Below are positions 1 through 7,888 of a stretch of 51,645 nt of DNA, piece by piece. Origin of the DNA: Bacteroidota bacterium (lineage in GTDB: Bacteria > Bacteroidota > Bacteroidia > UKL13-3); contig CANGPW010000013.1 in assembly GCA_947456185.1 (NCBI GenBank), forward strand, positions 1-51,645. Direction: 5' to 3'. Every line of letters starts with the position of its first letter. Position 1 is the stretch's first letter. A model generated the notes under the pieces. The model was given only the letters and a program-made list of their open reading frames with translations. It did not search any database and was not told the DNA's origin. The position numbers and the translations under genes were made by a program.

Positions 1-224
1 ACATAAGAACCACCAGCTTGAGGCCATTTAGCTCCTAATTCGGCCCAAACAAATGCGTCCATAAATGAGAGCAATGCACCTAATAACCAAGCCAAAATAC
101 ATTGAGGACCTCCCATGGTATGAATAATAAATGGAATGGTAACAAAAGGGCCAATTCCCACCATGTCAATCATGTTAAGTGAAGTAGCTTGACTTAAATT
201 TAATCCTCTTACGAGTTTGTTCAT
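1..224 (-). CDS. APC-superfamily amino acid permease, N-terminal fragment
   Basis: Only the first ~74 codons are inside the window; the gene runs off the left edge. The visible peptide begins MNKLVRGLNL and continues with a Gly/Pro-rich first membrane segment (GIGPFVTIPF), a second segment (LAWLLGALLSFMDAF) and the motif WAELGAKWPQAGGSYV. The small-residue first helix followed by an E-L-G/P-x-x-G-G-x-Y stretch is typical of APC-type amino acid/polyamine permeases, where the unwound first helix binds the substrate amino group. It acts in the inner membrane. It is divergent from the mobA-like gene, with 78 bp between the two starts. The substrate cannot be told from this fragment. Confidence 0.8.
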   Translation of the reverse strand, partial: MNKLVRGLNLSQATSLNMIDMVGIGPFVTIPFIIHTMGGPQCILAWLLGALLSFMDAFVWAELGAKWPQAGGSY

Positions 225-302
225 TTACAATAATAATCAAAAATGTGAATTACAATATTCATTTCTATGAAATGGTGATGGTAATTCCTATCATTGCATT
301 AA

Positions 303-953
303 ATGAACTCAGATAAATTTACTTTAAATACTGATATTGATTTAATTGAAAAAAATAAAAACAATAACAGTTTAATTGGATTAATTCTTTGTGGAGGAAG
401 AAGTACCAGAATGCAAACTGACAAAGCATTTATAGAATACCACCAAATGCCTCAAGCGTATTATTTATATAATCAATTAAACGCTATTTGTGACCAAGTA
501 TATTTATCGTTTAATCAAACGCAAATATCAAAATTAAATTCGGCCTATCCTTCCATCATTGATCATTTAAAATACGAAAATTCTGGACCTATTGCAGCCA
601 TTTTATCGGCAATGGAAATCCATCAAAATAAATCTTTTTTAGTATTAGCCTGCGATTATCCTTTGCTTACAATAGAGGATATAATTAAACTAAAAACTAC
701 CTGGGAAAATGAAAATAATTCGGTTTCATTTTATAACAATAAAACCAATTTCCGTGAACCATTATTGGCCATTTACCACCTAAAAGATTTACTGGAATTA
801 GCAAAGTTTTACAAAAAAGGAAATACTTCCTTGCAGTTTTTTTTAAATGAAATAAATGCGGAAAAAATTCAAGCTATTTCAAAAAAAAACTTAACAAGTA
901 TAGATACAAAAGAAGCATTTGAAAAAACTTATCATTTGATCAACAATTATTAG
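303..953 (+). CDS. mobA: MobA-like molybdenum cofactor guanylyltransferase
   Basis: 216 aa, the normal size for MobA-type NTP transferases, which attach GMP to molybdopterin to make the guanine dinucleotide cofactor in the cytoplasm. Residues 26-41 form the nucleotide-binding loop (GLILCGGRSTRMQTDK, matching L-x-G-G-x-S-x-R-M-x-x-D-K). Residues 115-120 (LACDYP) hold the metal-binding Asp118. IIDHLKYENSGPIAAI is the usual mid-domain glycine/proline loop. About 25 extra N-terminal residues precede the first strand. An internal start is possible, but no better ATG lies before the loop. fdhD follows after 7 nt, so the two probably form a Mo-cofactor maturation operon. A MobA/MocA-like transferase with CTP specificity is the alternative; the fdhD neighbour favours MobA. 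Confidence 0.82.
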   Translation: MNSDKFTLNTDIDLIEKNKNNNSLIGLILCGGRSTRMQTDKAFIEYHQMPQAYYLYNQLNAICDQVYLSFNQTQISKLNSAYPSIIDHLKYENSGPIAAILSAMEIHQNKSFLVLACDYPLLTIEDIIKLKTTWENENNSVSFYNNKTNFREPLLAIYHLKDLLELAKFYKKGNTSLQFFLNEINAEKIQAISKKNLTSIDTKEAFEKTYHLINNY

Positions 954-960
954 ATAAAAA

Positions 961-1827
961 ATGGCAAAATCAGCAGTATATCCTGTAAAAATTACCAAAG
1001 TAAATGAATCTAATTTTCAGCTAGCCGATGATTTATTAGCGGTAGAAGAACCGCTTGAAATACGCATTGGTTATGGCAATAAAGCAGATCGAAAACAAAA
1101 GAATATTTCGGTTACCATGCGCACACCCGGACATGATTTTGAGTTAGCATTGGGGTTTTTATTTACTGAAGGAATGATTGAAAAGGTGGAACAAATTTCA
1201 CAAATAAAATATTGTACTGAACTAAATTCTCAAAAAAACAATGAGAACATAGTTAGGGTAGAATTACAGGAAAATGTAATTATGGACTTTAGTAATATTC
1301 AACGAAATTTTTATACTACTTCTAGTTGTGGTGTATGCGGAAAAGCAAGCATTGATGCCATAAAAACTGTGTGTAATTTAACTACTATTCAACCAGAATT
1401 TACCGTTAAAGATGAGGTAATTTTATCATTACCCCAAAAACTAAGCGCATTACAAAATGTATTTGAACATACTGGTGGATTGCATGCATGTGCTTTGTTT
1501 GAAACCAATGGAAACATAGTTTTATTGCGAGAAGATGTAGGCAGACACAATGCTTTAGATAAATTAATTGGAGCAGTAGTAGGAAGTAAAAATGAAGAAA
1601 TATCATTTAACAATAAAGTACTTTTACTAAGCGGGCGAGCAAGTTTTGAACTGATACAAAAAGCTGCAATAGCACAAATTAAAATAGTTTGCGCAGTAGG
1701 CGCACCAAGTAGTTTGGCGGTACAAACGGCCAATGAATTTGGTATTACACTCATTGGTTTTTTAAGAGATAATAGATTCAATATTTATAGTGAAGCGCAA
1801 AGAATTCAGCTGTTAAATAACAAATGA
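961..1827 (+). CDS. fdhD: FdhD, formate dehydrogenase accessory sulfurtransferase
   Basis: 288 aa. FdhD takes sulfur from a cysteine desulfurase and passes it to the molybdenum cofactor of formate dehydrogenase, binding the bis-MGD cofactor. The sulfur-relay pair is visible as Cys123 and Cys126 in SSCGVCGKAS. Other family marks are MRTPGHDFELALGFLFTEG (residues ~53-71), the GGLHACALF strand, and LREDVGRHNALDKLIG, the cofactor-binding D-V-G-R-H-N-A-x-D-K motif. It starts 7 nt after the mobA-like gene. No molybdenum- or tungsten-dependent formate dehydrogenase gene is in the window, so its client must lie outside, most likely left of the permease or elsewhere in the genome. Confidence 0.95.
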   Translation: MAKSAVYPVKITKVNESNFQLADDLLAVEEPLEIRIGYGNKADRKQKNISVTMRTPGHDFELALGFLFTEGMIEKVEQISQIKYCTELNSQKNNENIVRVELQENVIMDFSNIQRNFYTTSSCGVCGKASIDAIKTVCNLTTIQPEFTVKDEVILSLPQKLSALQNVFEHTGGLHACALFETNGNIVLLREDVGRHNALDKLIGAVVGSKNEEISFNNKVLLLSGRASFELIQKAAIAQIKIVCAVGAPSSLAVQTANEFGITLIGFLRDNRFNIYSEAQRIQLLNNK

Positions 1828-1917
1828 TTTTAACAAATATTTATTAATGTGTAAAATTAATCGAAACTTTTTGAAAAGCATTTTGTTCAAAACAATAAAA
1901 TTAAAAAAAATAGATAA

Positions 1918-2712
1918 ATGAGTGAAGAGATTGAAAAAATAAGAAATTCGATTGATACATTAAGACAAAAAATTATCAATCATCAAGTATATTCAATTAT
2001 AAAAGATGTAGATGATTTAAAAATTTTTATGCAATACCATGTATATGCTGTTTGGGATTTTATGTCGTTATTAAAAACTCTTCAAAATAACCTGACTTGT
2101 ACTACTGTTCCTTGGTTTCCCAAGGGTTCTGCAGAAACAAGACACTTGATAAACGAAATAGTAGTTGGTGAAGAATCAGACATTGATTTAGCAGGAATTA
2201 GAAAAAGTCATTTTGAATTATATTTAGATGCCATGGATCAATGCGGTGCAGATACTAGCCAAATTAAAAAATTTATTGCTACACTTAAAAATACTGGTAA
2301 TTTTGATTCAGCTTTTTTAGCTGCTGAAACACCAAAAGAAGCCCAAGATTTTGTAAATTTTACTTTTGAAATAATTCATAGTAATAAAGATTATTTGCAA
2401 TCAGCAATATTTACATTTGGTCGGGAAGACCTCATCCCATCTATGTTTATTTCTATAGTAAATGACATTCATAAAAACTTCCCTGAAAGTATATCAATTT
2501 TCAAATACTATTTAGAAAGACATATTGAAGTAGATGGAGACCATCACAGTCACCTTTCACTACAAATGACATCAAACTTATGTGCCAACAAACAACAGTT
2601 ATGGGAAGAAGCGGAACAAGCAACCATTGAATCAATGAAAAAACGAATTGAACTATGGGACGGTGTTTATAAGCAAATTTTAAATAAAAAAAATACTATT
2701 GATAATGCTTAA
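1918..2712 (+). CDS. DUF3050 family protein (heme-oxygenase-like fold)
   Basis: 264 aa, soluble, mostly helical, no signal peptide. The N-terminal half matches the DUF3050 pattern: NHQVYSIIKDVDDLKIFMQY, then HVYAVWDFMSLLKTLQNNLT and VPWFPKGSAETRHLINEIV, followed by an acidic loop (GEESDID). A second conserved block reads FGREDLIPSMF, and a third (residues ~205-215) is ERHIEVDGDHHSHLS. The His and Glu residues at helix positions recall the di-iron/heme-oxygenase-like superfamily to which this family is assigned. The reaction is unknown. It lies 90 bp after fdhD on the same strand; that gap is large enough for its own promoter. Confidence 0.75.
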   Translation: MSEEIEKIRNSIDTLRQKIINHQVYSIIKDVDDLKIFMQYHVYAVWDFMSLLKTLQNNLTCTTVPWFPKGSAETRHLINEIVVGEESDIDLAGIRKSHFELYLDAMDQCGADTSQIKKFIATLKNTGNFDSAFLAAETPKEAQDFVNFTFEIIHSNKDYLQSAIFTFGREDLIPSMFISIVNDIHKNFPESISIFKYYLERHIEVDGDHHSHLSLQMTSNLCANKQQLWEEAEQATIESMKKRIELWDGVYKQILNKKNTIDNA

Positions 2713-2831
2713 TTATAAGTTATTCTAACAATTAAAATGATTATTTCCCATTGATAATTAATAGCACAACTACACAAAAATTATTTAAAACTGCCTATTT
2801 TGTTTAATAAGGTAAAAAGAGATAAATAATA

Positions 2832-2840
2832 TTATTTTTG
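2832..2840 (+). promoter_or_regulatory. Candidate Bacteroidota -7 promoter box
   Basis: TTATTTTTG contains an exact TAnnTTTG match (2833-2840), the -7 element of the Bacteroidota housekeeping sigma factor, 34 nt before the ATG of the acetolactate-decarboxylase-like gene. No TTTG-type -33 element sits at the usual 19-21 nt spacing, so this rests on the -7 box alone. Confidence 0.3.
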
Positions 2841-2874
2841 AAATCTAAAAAATTACAAATAATTTTATTAAATA

Positions 2875-3579
2875 ATGAAACACTTAAAAACATTCACGTT
2901 ACTTACCATCATAACTATATCAATTTGCATTGCAACAGCCCAACAAGTAAAAATAGTTGGGAATATGAAAGAGGTAATGAATAAAGGTAGGCTTTCTGGT
3001 AATATAAAACTTGAAAACATTGAAAACAAAGAACATTTATATGGACTTGGACCCATTGAAAATTTAACAGGTGAAATATTAATTATTGATGGAAGGTCAT
3101 ATCAATCAACTGTTTTAGCAGATTCAACTTTAAAAGTTGAAGAAACATATCAATTAAAAGCTCCTTTTTTCGCATACTCAAATATTCCAAATTGGTCGGA
3201 TGAAAGCTTGCCAGATAGTGTTCAAACTATTAAACAATTGGAAATTTATTTAAATCAAATTACAAAAAATTCAACTCGTCCATTGATGTTTAAATTAATG
3301 GGAACCATTGAAAAAGCAACAATACATGTGTTAAATTTACCTAAAGGCACAAAAGTAAAATCGCTTGAAGATGCGCATAAAGGACAAATGAATTACAATT
3401 TATCTAAAAAGAATTGTGAAATTATTGGCTTTTTCTCAACGGAACACCAAACAATTTTTACTCAAAAAGACACATTTTTACATATGCACCTAATTACTGC
3501 TGACAGAAAAAAAATGGGTCATTTAGATGATGTAGTATTAAAAAAAGGAACCATGGTAATATCTTTACCAAATGAATAA
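2875..3579 (+). CDS. Exported acetolactate decarboxylase-like protein
   Basis: 234 aa with a clear Sec signal peptide (KHLKTFTLLTIITISICIAT, then AQQ at ~22-24), so the mature enzyme is periplasmic or secreted. The remainder matches alpha-acetolactate decarboxylase (BudA/AlsD), a zinc enzyme converting 2-acetolactate to acetoin. LYGLGPIENLTGEILIIDG (~55-73) corresponds to the family's G-x-x-E-N-L-x-G-E block. The zinc ligands are His203, His205 and His216 in FLHMHLITADRKKMGHLDDV, with the same +2/+11 spacing as known enzymes. The chain ends in Glu. By eye, the segment that normally holds the substrate-contacting Arg (A-I-R-I-x-G) reads MFKLMG, with Lys140. The following P-Y-containing loop is not recognisable, so the substrate may differ. 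It appears monocistronic. Confidence 0.82.
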   Translation: MKHLKTFTLLTIITISICIATAQQVKIVGNMKEVMNKGRLSGNIKLENIENKEHLYGLGPIENLTGEILIIDGRSYQSTVLADSTLKVEETYQLKAPFFAYSNIPNWSDESLPDSVQTIKQLEIYLNQITKNSTRPLMFKLMGTIEKATIHVLNLPKGTKVKSLEDAHKGQMNYNLSKKNCEIIGFFSTEHQTIFTQKDTFLHMHLITADRKKMGHLDDVVLKKGTMVISLPNE

Positions 3580-3671
3580 TTAAATTTCTAAATAACTTGA
3601 AAGTGATCAAAATTACTGTTCGCTTTTTTTATTTATTATCATTAAAATTCAATTACATTTGAAAACTATAA

Positions 3672-4067
3672 TTGAAAGTAATTCTTACATATTGTCATTT
3701 GTTCATGGTAGTTATTTTTATAGCCACCATCATTCCTTTTCATTCTTTCCACAAGCATGTAGAGGATATTCATCATGTGGCAATAGCTTCCAAAAATACT
3801 AAAAATCATCATTGTAAATTAGATGAAAACTTTTGTGTTGAAAATATCATTAAGCATTGTGAACATAATCAGCATTTGGCAGAAAGCCATGAAAAATGCT
3901 TTACCAGCCAATATCATTTTATAAAAAACATTACATTAAACAGCAATGTTTTCAAGTTTATATCCCTTTTCAAAACTCATTATTTTAATATAAGAATAGT
4001 AAATATTCAAAATGAGTTTACCATACTTTTAAATAATAAAGGTCCACCCTACCGCCTTTTTGTTTAA
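3672..4067 (+). CDS. Small His/Cys-rich exported protein beside a TonB receptor
   Basis: 131 aa from a TTG start; no in-frame ATG precedes the signal-like segment. An N-terminal hydrophobic stretch (YCHLFMVVIFIATIIPFHSF) is followed by a short segment very rich in His, Cys and acidic residues, with HKHVEDIHH, NHHCKLDENFC and KHCEHNQH among residues ~27-80. The C-terminus ends NNKGPPYRLFV. Small proteins of this kind, with a metal-ligand-rich middle and a Gly/Ala-Pro-Pro end, often precede metal-type TonB receptors in Bacteroidota. A role in periplasmic Zn/Cu/Co/Ni handling is an inference from composition and context. No family was recognised with certainty. Confidence 0.65.
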   Translation: MKVILTYCHLFMVVIFIATIIPFHSFHKHVEDIHHVAIASKNTKNHHCKLDENFCVENIIKHCEHNQHLAESHEKCFTSQYHFIKNITLNSNVFKFISLFKTHYFNIRIVNIQNEFTILLNNKGPPYRLFV

Positions 4068-4363
4068 GAAACTATATTATTTAGTAAAGTATTTGGCTTG
4101 TTCTTGTTGGTCAATGGGAGTTACATCCTGTCCCGCCAAAGCGGGAAAGCAATCTCATTGTTAAATTGCCTCCTTCCTATTAATTGAAATTTTTAGCAGA
4201 ATTAACGCTATGTTTTCTATGTTTCTATGTGGTTCAAAATATATTGAACAACCTATTTACATAAACAAGTTCAACAGAGTCATACACTTTTTATAAAAAC
4301 TATATAGTTTAATCGTTCGTGCTTCATCAAGTACCTTATTCATCATTTATTATTTTTATTTCA
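4068..4363. other. Intergenic region with hairpin and dispersed repeat fragment
   Basis: 296 bp without a gene. It contains a palindrome TCCCGC-caaa-GCGGGA (4131-4146). At 4225-4237 it carries a 13-bp match, in inverted orientation, to 12316-12328 (TTGAACCACATAG), part of a TTCTATG-repeating stretch. The last ~90 bp are AT-rich and probably hold the receptor promoter. Confidence 0.5.
4131..4146. repeat. Short GC-rich palindrome
   Basis: TCCCGC CAAA GCGGGA: a perfect 6-bp stem with a 4-nt loop, conspicuously GC-rich in an AT-rich spacer. It looks like an intergenic repeat unit rather than a terminator, since no T-tract follows. Confidence 0.6.
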
Positions 4364-6688
4364 ATGAAATCAATTGTATTTTTTGCTTTGACTTTTTGGT
4401 GTTTTATATTCATAAATAATGCCATTGCACAGCAAAATCAAACATTTATAATTAAAGGAATTATAACTGATAGTGTTACCAAAAAACCATTGGCAAATGC
4501 CACTATTATTTTATATCCTAATCAAACTATTTCCTATGCTAATGAACAAGGAATGTTCGAAATACCCAATGTTTTAGTAGGTAAATACCAATTATCAATT
4601 GATTATTTGGGGTATCATCCTGCTTTGATAACCATCAAAATTCCTTTGAATGAACCTTTGATCATAGCACTTCCATCTGAAGAAAATCACTTGCATGATG
4701 TAATCATTGCTACCGATAAAAAATTATCCATATCGGAATATAGTTTACAAAATCATAGCGTATTAGATGCAAAAAAACTTGATATTTTACGTGGACAAAC
4801 CATGGGCGATATGCTTAAAAACATGGCTGGAGTTACCCTTTTAAATAGCGGACCAAGTATTTCAAAACCTGTTATTAGAGGTTTGCATAGCAATAGGGTT
4901 ACAGTTTTAAACAATGGAATTAAACAAGAAGGACAAAATTGGGGTGCCGACCATGGTCCAGAAATAGATCCTTTTGCAATAAATAAATTAGAAATAATTA
5001 AAGGTGCAAGTAGCTTGCAATATGGTCCTGAAGCCATTGGTGGTGTTATTAAAATTTCGGCAAAGGATTTTAAACAACAAAATGGCATATCGGGTACTTA
5101 TAGTTTGAGTGGATTTAGCAATAATTGGCAAGTAGCGAACAGCTTGTTTTTAGAAGGCAATCATTTAAAAAAACAAAACTTAAGCTGGCGTTTTCAAGCT
5201 AGTTACAGAAAAGCTGGCGATTCAAAAACTCCTGAATATGTATTAAGTAATACCGCCTTTGCTGAATTTGATTTGGGTACAGCTATGCAATACAAATTTA
5301 AAAATAGTATCATTGAATATTCCTTCAGTTATTTCCAATCGAGTTTGGGTATTTTACGTGCTGCACATGTTCATAATGTGAGCGATTTACAAAACACCAT
5401 TGCTAATGGAAAACCCAGTGTAATAAACGATTTTACATATAATATTGGAAGACCAAAACAAGAAGTAACACATTTAATAAATACTGTAAAATACTTGTAT
5501 CTATTTAAAAATTCAAGTAAGATAAGTGTTGATTTAAGCCAACAAATAAATAACAGAAAGGAATTTGATGTATTGAGTTTTTTAAGCATGAACAGCGATT
5601 TAAAAGACAAACCTGCTTATGATTTAACCTTAACTACCAATCAAATTACAGCAAAATATGAACATAAAAAGTTTGCTGGTTTTAAAGGAGTAATTGGATT
5701 TAGTTTATCCAATCAAGGAAATTATGCCACAGGAAAGCAGTTCTTTATTCCTAATTTTATAAGTAATAATTATGGAGTTTATATCATTGAAAAATGGAAT
5801 AAAAAACATTGGCAAGCCGAAGGTGGAATTCGCTATGATTGGATTAATTTCACAAGGTACATCAATGTAAATAATGAGGTGCTGAGCAATGACTTGAATT
5901 ACCAAAATGCTACTGGTTCATTAGGTTTAACTTATTTGGTAAACACAAATTTAAAAATTATTGGAAATATAAGCACTGCCTGGCGAGCGCCAAGTGTAAA
6001 TGAATTATACGCACTTGGCTTACATGCTGCTGTGACTTCTTATGAGCAGGGAAATTCAAATTTAATTGCAGAGCAAAGTTATAACACTGAATTGAATATT
6101 AAATACAATCAAAACAAGTTTGAATGGGATGCAAGTATTTATCATCATGTCATTAATAATTTCATTTATAGGTTGCCAAGTAATACTTACAACACCAGTT
6201 TTAGAGGTGTATTTCCAGTGTTTAATTACACCCAAACCAATGCAATTTTACAAGGATTTGAAACCAATTTAAGTTATCAAATCCAAAAGAATATTTCCAT
6301 CAATTCATCTTACTCTTTTTTATATGCAACCGATTTAAGCAGGAATATTCCTTTGATATATATGCCAGCAAATCGTATTCAAAGTGGAATCAATTGGCAA
6401 ATTGCTAAATTGAAAAAAATTAAAAATGCATTCATTCAAATCAATCATCAATATGTGTTTGAGCAAACTAGAATTCCCGCAGGTATTGATTTTACAAATG
6501 CTCCAGCTGCTTATCAACTTGTTGATTTTGCTTTTGGAGCAAATGATTTTACCAAAGCAAAAATTAATTGGAGTATTGGAATGCAAAATGCTTTCAACAA
6601 CTGTTACCGCGATTATTTGAGTAGGTACAGGTATTATGCGCTTGATGCTGGAAGGAATGTATTTATTAAATTAAGTATTCCTTTTTAG
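4364..6688 (+). CDS. TonB-dependent outer membrane receptor, probably for a metal or metal complex
   Basis: 774 aa when started at the ATG at 4364, which gives a perfect signal peptide (KSIVFFALTFWCFIF, then NNAIAQQ). The in-frame GTG 45 nt upstream would spoil it. Residues ~25-115 form a carboxypeptidase-regulatory-like domain (GIITDSVTKKPLANATI, then YANEQGMFEIPNVLVGKYQL). Residues ~135-230 form the plug (GDMLKNMAGVTLL, KPVIRGLHSNRVTVLNNGIK, NWGADHGPEIDPFAI, EIIKGASSLQYGPEAIGGVI). The rest is a 22-strand-type barrel ending in NVFIKLSIPF with the required C-terminal Phe. The plug resembles ZnuD/metal-type receptors (P-V-I-R-G...V-L-N-N-G). With the His-rich protein upstream and the lipoprotein downstream this suggests metal uptake; the substrate itself is inferred. 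Confidence 0.9.
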   Translation: MKSIVFFALTFWCFIFINNAIAQQNQTFIIKGIITDSVTKKPLANATIILYPNQTISYANEQGMFEIPNVLVGKYQLSIDYLGYHPALITIKIPLNEPLIIALPSEENHLHDVIIATDKKLSISEYSLQNHSVLDAKKLDILRGQTMGDMLKNMAGVTLLNSGPSISKPVIRGLHSNRVTVLNNGIKQEGQNWGADHGPEIDPFAINKLEIIKGASSLQYGPEAIGGVIKISAKDFKQQNGISGTYSLSGFSNNWQVANSLFLEGNHLKKQNLSWRFQASYRKAGDSKTPEYVLSNTAFAEFDLGTAMQYKFKNSIIEYSFSYFQSSLGILRAAHVHNVSDLQNTIANGKPSVINDFTYNIGRPKQEVTHLINTVKYLYLFKNSSKISVDLSQQINNRKEFDVLSFLSMNSDLKDKPAYDLTLTTNQITAKYEHKKFAGFKGVIGFSLSNQGNYATGKQFFIPNFISNNYGVYIIEKWNKKHWQAEGGIRYDWINFTRYINVNNEVLSNDLNYQNATGSLGLTYLVNTNLKIIGNISTAWRAPSVNELYALGLHAAVTSYEQGNSNLIAEQSYNTELNIKYNQNKFEWDASIYHHVINNFIYRLPSNTYNTSFRGVFPVFNYTQTNAILQGFETNLSYQIQKNISINSSYSFLYATDLSRNIPLIYMPANRIQSGINWQIAKLKKIKNAFIQINHQYVFEQTRIPAGIDFTNAPAAYQLVDFAFGANDFTKAKINWSIGMQNAFNNCYRDYLSRYRYYALDAGRNVFIKLSIPF

Positions 6689-6719
6689 GGCTGCTGGCTG
6701 CTGGCGCCATACCCAAATT

Positions 6720-6742
6720 GTCATCCTGAGCTTGCCGAAGGG
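6720..6742 (+). repeat. Dispersed intergenic repeat, copy A
   Basis: A GTCATCCTGAGCTTGCCGAA-type repeat between the receptor and lipoprotein genes. Related copies occur at 6825-6841, 10933-10956, 20508-20531, 28870-28893 and 39894-39906. Nearby are a doubled GCTGCTG (6690-6705) and a low-complexity run of ATAG/GATAG phrases (6751-6790). Confidence 0.7.
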
Positions 6743-6824
6743 GGCAATAGTGAATAGTTGATGGACGATAGTCGATAGACCATAGAGTATGGAAGCAACA
6801 ATCAAAAAAAAGAAAGAACGGTCA

Positions 6825-6841
6825 CTGAGCTTGTCGAAGTG
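6825..6841 (+). repeat. Dispersed intergenic repeat, copy B (short)
   Basis: CTGAGCTTGTCGAAGTG, a truncated copy of the same repeat family in the same spacer as copy A, ~43 nt before the lipoprotein start. Confidence 0.6.
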
Positions 6842-6883
6842 AAACAAAAAAAATAAAAATCTAACAATTTAAAACAAACAAAA

Positions 6884-7474
6884 ATGAAAAATAACAATAA
6901 AACAATCATAACAATTATAACAATCCTTACTATTTCATCGTGTTCAAAAGAAGATCCGAAACAACCATTACCAAACAATCCGCAAGAAGTGTTAACTACC
7001 ATTTTACTCAAAGGATACAATCAAAATGATTCATTAAATACCAACTATCAGTTTGCTTACAAGTGGGAAGATTTGGATGGAGATGGTGGTAATTTACCAG
7101 TTATAGATACTATAAATTTAGATTCTGGAATAATTTATACATGTAAAATTATTATTTTAGACAAAACTAAAACTCCATTCGATACGGTTTCTATTGCCAT
7201 TCAAGAAGAGAAAAATGTGCATCAGTTTTTCTTTTCTCCAAGTGCTAATTTAATTAGTAAAATAAAAGTAGAAATATTAGACTTTGATACCAATATTCCT
7301 TCCTTGCCTGTTGGATTATCATTTAATTTAAACACCAAAAACAATCAAAGTTTTACCACTCCTATATTGGGTTCTTTAAACATGGTTTTAAGTCATTATG
7401 ATGGTGTACCAAAAACCATTGACAAATCGAGTGAAAGCGATATTGATATCAACTTTCCAGTAAAATTAAAATAG
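6884..7474 (+). CDS. Lipoprotein partner of the TonB receptor
   Basis: 196 aa. A lipoprotein signal peptide ends in ITILTISSCSKEDPK (lipidated Cys20), followed by a Pro/Asn-rich linker. The body has two beta-sandwich-like blocks. YKWEDLDGDGGNLPVIDTI contains a D-x-D-G-D-G calcium-like loop, and EEKNVHQFFFSPSANL is a signature of a Bacteroidota family often annotated 'type 1 periplasmic binding fold superfamily protein' and found next to metal-type TonB receptors. It is likely a surface- or periplasm-facing outer membrane lipoprotein working with the receptor upstream. The 195-bp gap with repeats means it may have its own promoter. A bidirectional terminator follows 8 nt after the stop. Confidence 0.7.
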   Translation: MKNNNKTIITIITILTISSCSKEDPKQPLPNNPQEVLTTILLKGYNQNDSLNTNYQFAYKWEDLDGDGGNLPVIDTINLDSGIIYTCKIIILDKTKTPFDTVSIAIQEEKNVHQFFFSPSANLISKIKVEILDFDTNIPSLPVGLSFNLNTKNNQSFTTPILGSLNMVLSHYDGVPKTIDKSSESDIDINFPVKLK

Positions 7475-7481
7475 CAAACAT

Positions 7482-7512
7482 AAAAAAAGCCTGCTATTGC
7501 TAGCAGGCTTTT
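7482..7512. terminator. Bidirectional intrinsic terminator
   Basis: Stem AGCCTGCTA (7488-7496), loop TTGC, stem TAGCAGGCT (7501-7509). An A-tract lies to the left and T residues to the right, so it can stop transcription from both the lipoprotein gene (+) and rplT (-). Confidence 0.88.
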
Positions 7513-7543
7513 AATCGAAAATTGTACGGTGTTGTTTAAAAAT

Positions 7544-7888
7544 TTATTTTACTTTTTCAACAATAGCTTTGAAAGCATCAGGATTGTTCATTGCTAAGTC
7601 AGCTAAAACCTTACGGTTTAAAGCTAGGCCGCTTTTAGCAGCTAAACCTATGAACTGACTGTAACTTAAACCATACTGTCTAACACCTGCATTTATACGC
7701 ACTATCCAAAGTGCACGGAAATTACGTTTTTTGGTTTTTCTATCGCGGTAAGCATAGTTTAGACCTTTGTCTATCGTATGTTTTGCAACGGTTAATACAT
7801 TTTTTCTTGCTCCCCAATAGCCTTTGGCCATTTTAAGAAGTTTTTTTCTGCGCCTTCTTGAGGCTACTGAATTTACTGATCTAGGCAT
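7544..7888 (-). CDS. rplT: 50S ribosomal protein L20
   Basis: 114 aa, full length. L20 binds 23S rRNA and is needed for early 50S assembly. The basic N-terminal arm [20 protein letters not shown], then [20 protein letters not shown] and the C-terminal globular part ([20 protein letters not shown]) are all typical. It is the last gene of thrS-infC-rpmI-rplT. Unlike the tight spacing upstream, 190 bp separate it from rpmI; that spacer holds a candidate leader hairpin at 7907-7928. Confidence 0.98.
   Translation of the reverse strand: MPRSVNSVASRRRRKKLLKMAKGYWGARKNVLTVAKHTIDKGLNYAYRDRKTKKRNFRALWIVRINAGVRQYGLSYSQFIGLAAKSGLALNRKVLADLAMNNPDAFKAIVEKVK

Noticed and set aside
1389-1781. 130-aa minus-strand reading frame opposite fdhD
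   Set aside because: It lies wholly within fdhD, whose motifs are complete; no independent evidence of coding.
4319-4363. GTG start 45 nt upstream of the TonB receptor ATG
   Set aside because: It would place 15 residues before a clean signal peptide; the ATG at 4364 is preferred.
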